The notes under the pieces are model-generated. The model was given only the letters and a program-made list of their open reading frames with translations. It made no database searches and was not told the DNA's origin. Positions 1 through 7,567 of a stretch of 64,000 nucleotides of DNA are shown here, one piece after another (within the stretch, counting starts at the first letter, position 1; every line of letters begins with the position of its first letter). The DNA lies in the NCBI RefSeq assembly GCF_900156625.1, contig NZ_FTOB01000001.1, positions 868,001 through 932,000 of the forward strand. Reading direction: 5' to 3'. The translations under genes were made by a program, and so were the position numbers. The stretch is from Zobellia uliginosa. Its GTDB lineage: Bacteria; Bacteroidota; Bacteroidia; Flavobacteriales; Flavobacteriaceae.

Positions 1-330
1 ATAGCACGCGAGTCCCGCAGTTTTGTAGTTTCTGTTTCTTCGTTGATGAAAAGGGAAGATTTTCCTGAAACGACCCCGCATTTATCTGAAATATTAAAAA
101 AAGCACCCGAAGTGATGGCTAATGGCGGGTCGTGTATAGCGGGTCCTGATGGGGAATGGTTGGTTGAGCCTGTGATAGATAGGGAAGGCCTGTTGTATCA
201 CAACCTTGATTTTAACAGGGTTTACGAAGAACGCCAAAATTTTGATCCCGTAGGGCACTATTCAAGACCGGATGTAACGAAGCTTACCGTAAATCGGGAG
301 CGTCAATCTACCGTAGAGTTCAAAGATTAA
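1..330 (+). CDS. Nitrilase / carbon-nitrogen hydrolase, C-terminal part (5' end outside window)
   Basis: The reading frame is open from the first base and ends at TAA 328-330, so only the last 109 residues are present. The visible start, ARESRSFVVSVSSLM, and the following stretch GGSCIAGPDGEWLVEP and DFNRVYEERQNFDPVGHYSR match the C-terminal third of aliphatic and plant-type nitrilases, which hydrolyse nitriles to carboxylic acids with a Glu-Lys-Cys triad. The triad itself lies upstream of the window and cannot be checked. The protein is probably cytosolic. The next gene has its own -7 box immediately after this stop, so the two are probably transcribed separately. The exact substrate cannot be told. 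Confidence 0.85.
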   Translation: MARESRSFVVSVSSLMKREDFPETTPHLSEILKKAPEVMANGGSCIAGPDGEWLVEPVIDREGLLYHNLDFNRVYEERQNFDPVGHYSRPDVTKLTVNRERQSTVEFKD

Positions 331-333
331 AGC

Positions 334-341
334 TACCTTTG
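334..341 (+). promoter_or_regulatory. Bacteroidota -7 box TACCTTTG for the pseudouridine synthase gene
   Basis: TACCTTTG matches the Bacteroidota consensus TAnnTTTG exactly and ends 15 bases before the ATG at 356, so the mRNA leader would be only about 8 bases. I see no good TTG -33 element at the usual distance. Confidence 0.55.
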
Positions 342-355
342 CATAAATTATAGAT

Positions 356-1201
356 ATGGGCAGATCAGATTCCAACAATGATAAGAGAGCCTCAGGGAGG
401 CAAGGTGGTACTTTTCGAAAGAAGAGTTATGCTCGTGGCAATTCACCTTTAAAAAAGAATACGGAAGCACCTAAGGCGCCATCCGACCCCAACGTGATGC
501 GTTTGAACAAATATGTGGCCAATTCTGGCGTATGTTCACGTAGGGAAGCTGATATTTATATTTCCGCAGGCAGTGTGACGGTAAATGGAAAACCGGTAAC
601 CGAGATGGGGTATAAAGTGAAAATTACCGACGAAGTAAAATTCGATGGTCGCTTGTTGAACCCTATTAAAAAAGAGTACGTACTGCTGAATAAGCCGAAG
701 GACTTTACCACTGCCAGCAGAAACGAGCAGGGGAGACGTACGGCCCTAGGCCTGATTTCCAAAGCGACAAAAACAGAGCTCAAGCCTGTTGGTAAACTGA
801 GTAAAGATACGACAGGACTCCTGTTGTTTACCAATGACGGCGAATTGACCAAACGTCTGAACAGTCCTAAAAACGGACTGCGGAAGATTTTTCATATCGA
901 ATTGAACAAACCTTTGCGTAGTGCGGACATGAAGAAGATCCAAGATGGTCTTACCGTTGACGAGAAAGTGGTGAGGGTACAAGATATCAGTTTTGTAGAC
1001 AAGGCTCCTAAAACCCAAGTTGGGATGGAGATTTTCAGTACGCGAACGAATATCGTTCAACGTATTTTTGAGACCTTGGGTTATGATATCATAAAACTGG
1101 ACCGTGTGGTTTATGGAAGCCTTACCAAAAAAGATTTGCCTAGGGGACATTGGCGCTACCTGACCGAACAGGAGGTCGTGAATTTGGGTATGATCAAGTA
1201 A
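356..1201 (+). CDS. RsuA/RluB/RluE-family pseudouridine synthase with substituted catalytic Asp
   Basis: 281 residues. A basic, low-complexity N-terminal tail of about 45 residues precedes an S4 RNA-binding domain (about residues 48-95, from MRLNKYVANSGVCSRREAD) and then the RsuA-type synthase domain. The family makes pseudouridine in rRNA using the Asp of the motif GRLDxDTxGLLL. Here the motif reads GKLSKDTTGLLLFTNDG, so Ser149 (AGT, 800-802) sits at the catalytic Asp position. The next Asp (D151) corresponds to the second, non-catalytic Asp. The fold is clear, but activity is doubtful: the protein may be an RNA-binding paralogue. The start is the ATG just after the -7 box at 334. Confidence 0.85.
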   Translation: MGRSDSNNDKRASGRQGGTFRKKSYARGNSPLKKNTEAPKAPSDPNVMRLNKYVANSGVCSRREADIYISAGSVTVNGKPVTEMGYKVKITDEVKFDGRLLNPIKKEYVLLNKPKDFTTASRNEQGRRTALGLISKATKTELKPVGKLSKDTTGLLLFTNDGELTKRLNSPKNGLRKIFHIELNKPLRSADMKKIQDGLTVDEKVVRVQDISFVDKAPKTQVGMEIFSTRTNIVQRIFETLGYDIIKLDRVVYGSLTKKDLPRGHWRYLTEQEVVNLGMIK

Positions 1202-1326
1202 TCGATACTGGAAATAGATTGGATTCGATAACCATAAAGTAAGGTTAAGCTAACTTTTGAAAGTTACAAAAGCTACATCTTTGTGTCATAGTTTATTTGT
1301 ATGAGTAAACAGCAACAAGCCTTAAG

Positions 1327-1347
1327 ACCGATATTCGTATCGGTTTT
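1327..1347 (+). terminator. Rho-independent terminator candidate after the pseudouridine synthase gene
   Basis: A seven-pair stem ACCGATA/TATCGGT encloses a TTCG loop and is followed by TTT and then a T-rich run in the plus direction. It lies about 125 bases after the synthase stop. A weak promoter-like element at 1257-1283 sits just upstream, so it could also end a short separate transcript. Confidence 0.5.
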
Positions 1348-1395
1348 GTCTTTTCTAGAACTTTTTTAACCGAAAATCTAAATTTTACCGTTTTT

Positions 1396-3000
1396 CTAAT
1401 CCTTCTTTTCCTCAAACAACAACCAAGATTCCGGGTCTAGGATTACCTTGTCGGGTTTAGAATCCATTTTTATGGTATGCTTCTTTACGGCCGTATCGAT
1501 CTCTGTTGTGTAGGTCGTAATCTTACCGTCTTTTATGACTCCTATTTCCAAGGGAAACTTAAAAATATGATGTTTTTGGAGCTGCGCTATGTTGATTTGT
1601 AGCTTCCTCTTATTGTAACTCCACTCCCATTTGAGTTCTGGATGTCCTTTGGTGAAAAGCCATTGCTGAAAGAAGGTCTCTAGGTCTTCACCGGAAGCCT
1701 CCTCCATTATTTTCTGGAAGTCGCCCGATAAGGCGTTCGAGTTCTGAAAGGCCTTGTAGTAGGCCCGTATGCCTTTCCAAAAGGTTTCGTCGCCTAGCTT
1801 ATGGCGTAACATGTTCAAGACCCAACCACCTTTTTGATAGGTGTTGACGCTCAACACCTTCATCGGGTCGGTAATGCTAGGGTCTATAATGGGCGAGGGG
1901 TGCTTTAGGTAGTAGTCGATGATCTGCTTGCGGTCGAGCTCCAATTCCTCTTTTCGCTTCTCATTGCCGTATACACTTTCCTGATAGAGTATAGCGAAGT
2001 AGGTAGCAAAACCCTCGCTGAGCCACACGTGGTTCCAGTCCTTTTCACTGGCCGAATTGCCAAACCATTGGTGGGCGATTTCGTGGGCGATCAAGCCTTC
2101 CACTTCGTTTTTTCCGGTTACGGAATTTTCGAAATAGGCAATGGTGCCTGCGTTTTCCAAGCCGCCCCATTGGGTCTTGGCCTGCATATTCGCCAGTTTG
2201 GCGTAGGAATATGGACCAATGTTGTCGATAAAGTATTTTAATACTTTGGTGGCCACCCCGTAATCGGAAAAGCCCTCGAGTCGGTTTTCGGGGTATACCC
2301 AGGCCGAAACGGGAATATCGTAAACCTCGTCCAACAGTTTGCTCGCAAATTTGGTAACACCTATGGTCATTACCTTCATGGCTACCGGGGCCGGTTCTTT
2401 ATAGCTGGTGAGCTTTAGGCCCTTGCCTAGGTTACTTTCCTCTATTTTTTCGCCTGTGGCCACTACGTCGTAATGGGCGGGAGCGGTAATCCGAAACTCT
2501 ACCGATGCCTTGTCGTAAGGGTGGTCTACCGAAGGAAGCCAATGCCTTGCCAAGTTCGGCCAGTTATCGCCAAAGAAGGAGCGTTGTCCGAATTTGGTAG
2601 TGTCGATAACGAGTCCCCTTTCGGGAATGCCCTCGTAAACCACTTTATAGGTGCGGGTTTTTTCTTCGGATGGGGCTGGGACAATTTTTATTTTATTGCC
2701 CTCATAACTGTAGTTCGCAGGGCGGTCTCCTTCAAAAACACTGGAAACATCCATGCCGTAAGTTCCCGATTGGGCGATGAGGTCCAAGGCAAAGGGATTT
2801 ACCCCGTTTTTAAAGGCCACCGTAATTTCGGCCTCGCCCTTTATCTCGTTCGATTCATCCGAAAGTGTAAGGGCGAACACATAGTGCTGTACATCGGCGG
2901 ACGTATTCCTTTGATAGGTGTCTTGGGCGCTTATACTTGGCGCCATCACCATTACTAAAATCAAAAAAAAGAAATGAATGTACTGTGTATGCGTTCTCAT
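1396..3000 (-). CDS. M1-family zinc metallopeptidase (aminopeptidase N-like), exported
   Basis: 534 residues. A signal peptide ends near SISAQ (residue 26), followed by the M1 N-terminal beta domain, the substrate motif GGLENAG, and the zinc site HEIAHQWFG with H306, E307 and H310. The third ligand is E329 in WLSEGFATYF, at the canonical spacing. It is much shorter than the 850-900 residues of aminopeptidase N because the large C-terminal helical domain is missing. The family removes N-terminal residues from peptides; here that would happen in the periplasm. It starts 31 bases after the argH stop on the same strand, so it may be read through from the arginine operon, although no functional link is obvious. 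Confidence 0.92.
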   Translation of the reverse strand: MRTHTQYIHFFFLILVMVMAPSISAQDTYQRNTSADVQHYVFALTLSDESNEIKGEAEITVAFKNGVNPFALDLIAQSGTYGMDVSSVFEGDRPANYSYEGNKIKIVPAPSEEKTRTYKVVYEGIPERGLVIDTTKFGQRSFFGDNWPNLARHWLPSVDHPYDKASVEFRITAPAHYDVVATGEKIEESNLGKGLKLTSYKEPAPVAMKVMTIGVTKFASKLLDEVYDIPVSAWVYPENRLEGFSDYGVATKVLKYFIDNIGPYSYAKLANMQAKTQWGGLENAGTIAYFENSVTGKNEVEGLIAHEIAHQWFGNSASEKDWNHVWLSEGFATYFAILYQESVYGNEKRKEELELDRKQIIDYYLKHPSPIIDPSITDPMKVLSVNTYQKGGWVLNMLRHKLGDETFWKGIRAYYKAFQNSNALSGDFQKIMEEASGEDLETFFQQWLFTKGHPELKWEWSYNKRKLQINIAQLQKHHIFKFPLEIGVIKDGKITTYTTEIDTAVKKHTIKMDSKPDKVILDPESWLLFEEKKD

Positions 3001-3031
3001 GAAGCCTTATTTCTGTGATACCTTGTCCAAT

Positions 3032-4312
3032 TTAAGAAATCTTGTCCATCTTCCCTTTAATTTCCTTTAAACACAAATTCCCTAAACTACCTTCATGGGT
3101 ATGATGAATGTCGCGTTTTGGACTAAAGGTGCCTTCCTGGATTTCCATCCCCATTTTTTTGTAGGCGTCCCTAAAGGGCATGCCGCTCTGTACGAGTTCG
3201 TTCAGTGTATCAACACTAAAGAGGTAGTCGTATTTGGGGTCTTCCAATATGCCCTTGTTTACCTGCATTTCCTTAAGGCTAAAAGTCAATATTTCCAAAC
3301 AGGCCTTCATGTCTTGAATGGCCGGAACGATAATTTCCTTCACCAATTGTAGGTCGCGGTGGTAGCCACTGGGCAGGTTGTTGATCACCAGGGTCAACTG
3401 GTTCGGAATGCTCTGTAGCTTGTTGCACTTTCCTCGAACCAATTCAAAAACATCGGGGTTCTTTTTGTGGGGCATAATGCTGCTACCGGTCGTCAACTCG
3501 TCGGGGAAGGATACGAAGTTGAAATTTTGGCTCATGTATAGGCAGATGTCCATGGCTAGTTTGGATAAGGTCGCAGCTATGTTCGCCATACCAAATGCGG
3601 TAGCTTTTTCTACCTTGCCCCGGCCCATTTGGGCGGCGACAACGTTGTATTTCAAGGTTTCAAAGCCCATTTCTTGGGTCGTAAAACTACGGTCTATGGG
3701 GAAGGAACTTCCGTAACCCGCAGCGCTGCCAAGCGGATTCTGGTCGGCCACTTTATAGGCGGCATCGACAAAGTATAGGTCGTCTATCAAACTTTCGGCA
3801 TAGGCCGATAACCATAGGCCGAATGATGACGGCATGGCAATTTGCAGGTGCGTATAACCGGGCAACAAAACGTCTTTGTATTTTTCGGCCAGCTGCAACA
3901 ACAAATCGAAAAGCTCTTTTGTGCCCGATTTTATTTCCGAAAGCTCGTGTTTTAGGTAGAGGTGCATGGCCACCAAAACTTGGTCGTTTCTTGATCGTGC
4001 AGTGTGTATTTTTTTACCGGTATCGCCCAATTTTTCCGTGAGTACGTACTCGATCTTCGAGTGCATGTCCTCAAAGGAATCCTCGATTACAAACTCGCCC
4101 TTTTCAATGGTTTCGGCAATGGCATCCAATTCTTTGACCAAGTCCGAGGTTTCCTCATCGGTCAACAATCCTATTTTGCCCAGCATCTTGGCGTGGGCCT
4201 GCGAGGCGATTACGTCGTATTTTGCCAAGTGTAAATCGAGTTCACGGTCGTTTCCAACGGTGAAATGGTCTATTTTTTTATCGGTACTAAAGCCTTTGTC
4301 CCAGAGTTTCAT
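3032..4312 (-). CDS. argH: Argininosuccinate lyase
   Basis: 426 residues. It performs the last step of arginine synthesis, splitting argininosuccinate into arginine and fumarate in the cytosol. The fumarase/aspartase superfamily signature GSSIMPHKKNPD is at about residues 276-287 and carries the flexible-loop catalytic Ser. The motif TARSRNDQ near residue 105 and the HTHEGSLGNL tail are also visible. It is slightly shorter than the usual 450-460 residues. It is the last biosynthetic gene of the operon and is separated from argE by a broken four-helix-bundle gene, so its expression depends on read-through of that insert. The ATG at 4312 is unambiguous. Confidence 0.96.
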   Translation of the reverse strand: MKLWDKGFSTDKKIDHFTVGNDRELDLHLAKYDVIASQAHAKMLGKIGLLTDEETSDLVKELDAIAETIEKGEFVIEDSFEDMHSKIEYVLTEKLGDTGKKIHTARSRNDQVLVAMHLYLKHELSEIKSGTKELFDLLLQLAEKYKDVLLPGYTHLQIAMPSSFGLWLSAYAESLIDDLYFVDAAYKVADQNPLGSAAGYGSSFPIDRSFTTQEMGFETLKYNVVAAQMGRGKVEKATAFGMANIAATLSKLAMDICLYMSQNFNFVSFPDELTTGSSIMPHKKNPDVFELVRGKCNKLQSIPNQLTLVINNLPSGYHRDLQLVKEIIVPAIQDMKACLEILTFSLKEMQVNKGILEDPKYDYLFSVDTLNELVQSGMPFRDAYKKMGMEIQEGTFSPKRDIHHTHEGSLGNLCLKEIKGKMDKIS

Positions 4313-4335
4313 TTTTTAAGTTATAAGTTTTAAGG

Positions 4336-4349
4336 TTATAGTTAAAAGT
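4336..4349. repeat. Left arm of a 14-bp perfect inverted repeat around the four-helix-bundle gene
   Basis: TTATAGTTAAAAGT here is the exact reverse complement of ACTTTTAACTATAA at 4707-4720. The match continues imperfectly for about 10 more bases outward. This arm overlaps the ancestral stop codon of the four-helix-bundle gene. A third copy stands alone at 25204-25217. Confidence 0.7.
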
Positions 4350-4698
4350 CACTATACTTTTTGATTAGGGTAAATGTCATTCTTTGGATTTCATCGCATA
4401 AGCTAAAAGTATCTTCTAAATCTTCTTCAGATAGAAATCCGATTCTTTTGGATAATTCCAATTATGTTTTTAGTTCATTCATAGATCCGTTCGAGATTTC
4501 TAAAAAACTCCTAAATGCCTTTTTTGATTTTCTCCCCGTACCTTCCGCGATATTGCTCGGTATGGAAACGGCACATCTTCGAATTTGACTCGTAAAGCCA
4601 AATTTTTCCTCCGGAGGAAAAGAAGCCGTCAAGGTATAAACTTTTTCAACTAGGACCATCGATTTTTGCCAAACAATAAGCTCCTTGTAATTATACAT
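4342..4698 (-). pseudogene. Four-helix-bundle protein (23S rRNA IVS/S23 family) interrupted by an in-frame stop
   Basis: The frame from ATG 4698 encodes MYNYKELIVWQKSMVLVEKV and the family hallmark SIPSNIAEGTGR, then stops at TAA 4462-4464 after 78 residues. The same frame continues without shift as LELSKRIGFLSEEDLEDTFS to TAA 4342-4344. That gives 118 codons in all, the usual family length of about 118-120. The stop sits where relatives have Gln or a similar residue (ELETQL-like context), so one CAA-to-TAA change would explain it. Members bind nucleic acid or are found in 23S rRNA intervening sequences; their role is poorly known. It is inserted between argE and argH and flanked by a 14-bp inverted repeat. 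It could still give a truncated protein. Confidence 0.8.
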
Positions 4699-4706
4699 TT
4701 CTACTA

Positions 4707-4720
4707 ACTTTTAACTATAA
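4707..4720. repeat. Right arm of the 14-bp inverted repeat around the four-helix-bundle gene
   Basis: ACTTTTAACTATAA is an exact inverted copy of 4336-4349. It lies between the four-helix-bundle start and the argE stop. A direct copy followed by the same bases (ACT) is at 25204-25217. Confidence 0.7.
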
Positions 4721-4728
4721 ACTTAGTA

Positions 4729-5793
4729 CTACAAAAGAAATCCTTTTAATAATTTAATGTACAAATCTATACCGTCTTCAATTTCCTTTACATATATAAA
4801 TTCATCGGCAGAATGCGAACGGGTACTATCGCCAGGACCCAATTTCAACGATTGGCAGCTTAAGGCCGCTTGGTCGGAGAGTGTAGGCGAGCCGTAGGTC
4901 TTTCTTCCCAAGGCGATTCCCGACTGCACTAAAGGGTGGTTTATATCAATGGCCGAAGAGTTCAGTTTTAAAGAGCGCTCCTTTAGTTCGCAAGGTGCTT
5001 CCTTTTTTAAGATTTCGGCAATTTCACCATTCGTATATTTATCGTTTACCCTTACATCTATAACCAAGTCTACCTGTGCAGGAACTACATTGTGTTGGGA
5101 TCCTCCGTTAATTTGCGTGACCGTTAATTTTACCGGTCCGAGTGCGTCGGAAACCCTGTCGAACTTATAATTTTTAAACCACTCCAAAACTTCTATGGTG
5201 TTGTAAATGGAGTTGTTGTCGTTCGGATGTGCGGCATGCGAAGGTGTACCTTTGATGACTGCATCAAAAACGACCAATCCCTTTTCGGCTATGGCCAAAT
5301 CTAACAGCGTAGGTTCGCCCACTATGGCTACATCGATCTTGGGGAGGTGTGGTAAAAGTCCCCTAAGGCTATTGGGCCCTGAACTTTCTTCTTCCATAGA
5401 AGCTACCATCAAAATATTGTGGTTCAGGTTTTCTTCGGCGTAGTAGTGGGTAAAGGTAGCAATAAGGGAAACCAAGGCGCCACCTGCATCGTTACTGCCC
5501 AATCCATAGAGTTTGCCATCCTCGATATGCGGAAGGAAGGGGTCTCGCGTATAGGCCGAATTCGGTTTCACCGTATCGTGGTGCGAATTCAGAAGAAGCG
5601 TGGGCTTGTTTTTGTCAAAATGCTTGTTCACCGCAAACACGTTATTAAGGTGTCGTTTAAAGGGAATATTAAAAGCTTTGAACCAGTTTTCAATGGCGTC
5701 GGCGGTTTTGTCTTCCTCCGATGAAAACGACTGTATCGAAATCAGTTCCTTTAGTAATTCTATCGCTTTTTGCGTTAATGCTGCTTGTTCCAT
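4729..5793 (-). CDS. argE: M20-family deacylase, N-acetyl(succinyl)-citrulline/ornithine deacetylase type
   Basis: 354 residues. This is a cytosolic di-zinc amidohydrolase with the M20 motif order: LLLNSHHDTVKP (metal His and Asp), GSNDAGGAL (bridging Asp), ASMEEESSGPNS (catalytic and metal Glu pair), VGEPT, and the last metal His in TRSHSADEFI. Because the carbamoyltransferase of this operon acts on acylated ornithine, the likely substrate is N-acetyl- or N-succinyl-citrulline rather than acetylornithine; that is inference from context. It starts 2 bases after the argB stop, so the two are translationally close. Confidence 0.9.
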   Translation of the reverse strand: MEQAALTQKAIELLKELISIQSFSSEEDKTADAIENWFKAFNIPFKRHLNNVFAVNKHFDKNKPTLLLNSHHDTVKPNSAYTRDPFLPHIEDGKLYGLGSNDAGGALVSLIATFTHYYAEENLNHNILMVASMEEESSGPNSLRGLLPHLPKIDVAIVGEPTLLDLAIAEKGLVVFDAVIKGTPSHAAHPNDNNSIYNTIEVLEWFKNYKFDRVSDALGPVKLTVTQINGGSQHNVVPAQVDLVIDVRVNDKYTNGEIAEILKKEAPCELKERSLKLNSSAIDINHPLVQSGIALGRKTYGSPTLSDQAALSCQSLKLGPGDSTRSHSADEFIYVKEIEDGIDLYIKLLKGFLL

Positions 5794-5795
5794 TT

Positions 5796-6569
5796 TTATA
5801 GGGTGAGGGTCGTGAATAAAGTAGATTTAGGGTCGAGCATGCCGATATCGCCAATACGTACTTGGTGTACGTTTCGCTTTAGGGCGTGAAAGCAATTTTC
5901 CATTTTCGGAAGCATGCCGTCGGCGATAATCTTTTGCTCAAGTAGGCTCTGGTATGATTGGCTATCGATGTGTTTTACCACCGATGCGTCATCGTTTACA
6001 TCCATTAAAACCCCCTTTTTTTCAAAACAATAATACAGGGTGGTCTCGTAATTTTCGCTCATGCCAATGGCCAATTCAGAGGCAATGGTGTCTGCGTTGG
6101 TGTTCAATAATTGTCCCTTTCCATCATGTGTCATGGCACAGAAAACGGGAGTAAGGCCAGCTTCCAAGAGTGTGGATACCGTTGGGGCGCTTACGCCGTC
6201 AACATCTCCGGCAAAGCCGTAATCGATATCCTTTACGGGGCGTTTATGGGCCTGAATCGTATTGCCGTCGGCGCCACTGAGTCCAATCGCGTTACAATTG
6301 AGCGACTGCAATTCGGCCACGATGTTCTTGTTTACGAGTCCGCCATAGACCATGGTAATGAGTTCGAGGCTTTGGGCGTCGGTAATGCGGCGTCCGCCGA
6401 TGAGTTTCGATTCTATGCCCAGCCTTTTGCCCAGTTGGGTGGCGAGTTTTCCGCCGCCATGGACCAAGATTTTTGGGCCTTCCCATTCGGAAAACGCCTT
6501 AAGGAACTTAGAAAGTTCTTCTTTGTTTTCGATGACGTTACCGCCTATTTTTATGATGGATAACTTCAT
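5796..6569 (-). CDS. argB: Acetylglutamate kinase (or N-succinylglutamate kinase)
   Basis: 257 residues, normal for a short, arginine-insensitive ArgB. It phosphorylates the gamma-carboxyl of N-acylglutamate, the second step of the pathway. The N-terminus MKLSIIKIGGNVIEN carries the amino-acid-kinase Lys8-x-Gly-Gly loop. KILVHGGGKLATQLGKRLG and FCAMTHDGKGQLLNTNAD are the substrate and nucleotide motifs. It lacks the N-terminal helix typical of arginine-inhibited hexameric enzymes, which fits control at the transcript level instead. It lies 4 bases from the argF' stop and 2 bases from the argE start. Confidence 0.95.
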   Translation of the reverse strand: MKLSIIKIGGNVIENKEELSKFLKAFSEWEGPKILVHGGGKLATQLGKRLGIESKLIGGRRITDAQSLELITMVYGGLVNKNIVAELQSLNCNAIGLSGADGNTIQAHKRPVKDIDYGFAGDVDGVSAPTVSTLLEAGLTPVFCAMTHDGKGQLLNTNADTIASELAIGMSENYETTLYYCFEKKGVLMDVNDDASVVKHIDSQSYQSLLEQKIIADGMLPKMENCFHALKRNVHQVRIGDIGMLDPKSTLFTTLTL

Positions 6570-6573
6570 GGGC

Positions 6574-7509
6574 TTATTGTTCCAAGATTTTTTTCAGTAC
6601 GATCTGTGCGGCATAGGTTCGGTTATTGGCCTGTTCAATGACCAGTGATCGGTCGCCGTCTAAAACGGCATCGGCCACCACAACGTTTCTTCGTACCGGT
6701 AGACAGTGCATAAATTTGGCCTTACCCACTTTTTCAGGGGTCATCGTCCAATTTTTGTCTTGGTTCAGTATTTTTCCGTAGTCGGTATAACTGCTCCAGT
6801 TCTTTACATAGATGAAATCGGCTTCTTCACAGGCTTTTTTCTGATCGTATTCAATGGTCGCCCCTTTGGTGATTTCAGGATTGAGCTCATAGCCTTCGGG
6901 ATGGGTGATCACAAAGTCGGCGTCCTGTAAATGCATCATTTCTACGAATGAATTGGCTACGGCATGCGGTAGGGCCTTCGGATGCGGAGCCCATGAAAGC
7001 ACTACTTTAGGACGTGCCTTGGTATTCTGTTCGGCCAGGGTAATGGCATCGGCCAAGGCTTGTAAAGGATGGCCTACCGAACTTTCCATATTCACGATGG
7101 GTACGGAAGCGTATTTTTTAAAACCGTTCAATACCTTTTCGGCTTCGTCTTCCTCTTTGTTCTTTAAGCCGGCGAAGGCCCTAATGGCGATAATGTCACA
7201 ATACTGCGAAACCACTTGTGCGGCCTCTTTGATATGTTCCGAAGTACCTTGGTCCATGACGGTGCCATCGGCGTATTCCAGTGCCCATCCTTCGCTTCCA
7301 AAGTTCATGACAATAACTTCCAGGCCAAGGTTCATAGCGGCTTTTTGGGTGCTTAGGCGGGTGCGGAGACTGTTGTTGAAGAACAATAGCCCAATCGTTT
7401 TGTCGGAACCTAGGTTCTTGTGCTTTTTGGGGTCTTCTTTTAGGTCTCGGGCTTCTTCCACCCAATGGTCCAATGAATCTATGTCTTGTACGGAAAGGTA
7501 ATGTTTCAT
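6574..7509 (-). CDS. argF': N-acylornithine carbamoyltransferase (acetyl- or succinyl-ornithine)
   Basis: 311 residues. It carbamoylates an N-acylated ornithine to N-acylcitrulline. The carbamoyl-phosphate loop reads NSLRTRLSTQ instead of the STRTR type of true ornithine enzymes. The C-terminal HCLPVRRNVVV replaces HCLPA, both hallmarks of the acylornithine branch. Residue 90, reported to set acetyl (Glu) versus succinyl (Pro) preference in the Xanthomonas and Bacteroides enzymes, is Ser here (TSEHIKEA, codon 7240-7242). The acyl group is therefore uncertain. It lies between proB and argB. Confidence 0.93.
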   Translation of the reverse strand: MKHYLSVQDIDSLDHWVEEARDLKEDPKKHKNLGSDKTIGLLFFNNSLRTRLSTQKAAMNLGLEVIVMNFGSEGWALEYADGTVMDQGTSEHIKEAAQVVSQYCDIIAIRAFAGLKNKEEDEAEKVLNGFKKYASVPIVNMESSVGHPLQALADAITLAEQNTKARPKVVLSWAPHPKALPHAVANSFVEMMHLQDADFVITHPEGYELNPEITKGATIEYDQKKACEEADFIYVKNWSSYTDYGKILNQDKNWTMTPEKVGKAKFMHCLPVRRNVVVADAVLDGDRSLVIEQANNRTYAAQIVLKKILEQ

Positions 7510-7567
7510 CTGTGTTCTATTTCTCTGGCTGTTTTAATTTTTTCTATGGATTTCCTTTAGTGGCCTT

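Noticed and set aside
2473-2958. 161-codon plus-strand open frame inside the M1 peptidase gene
   Set aside because: Antisense to the signal peptide and N-domain of the peptidase; no promoter or family match.
6905-7501. 198-codon plus-strand open frame inside argF'
   Set aside because: It is antisense to a clear carbamoyltransferase gene and its translation resembles no family; such long antisense frames come from codon bias.
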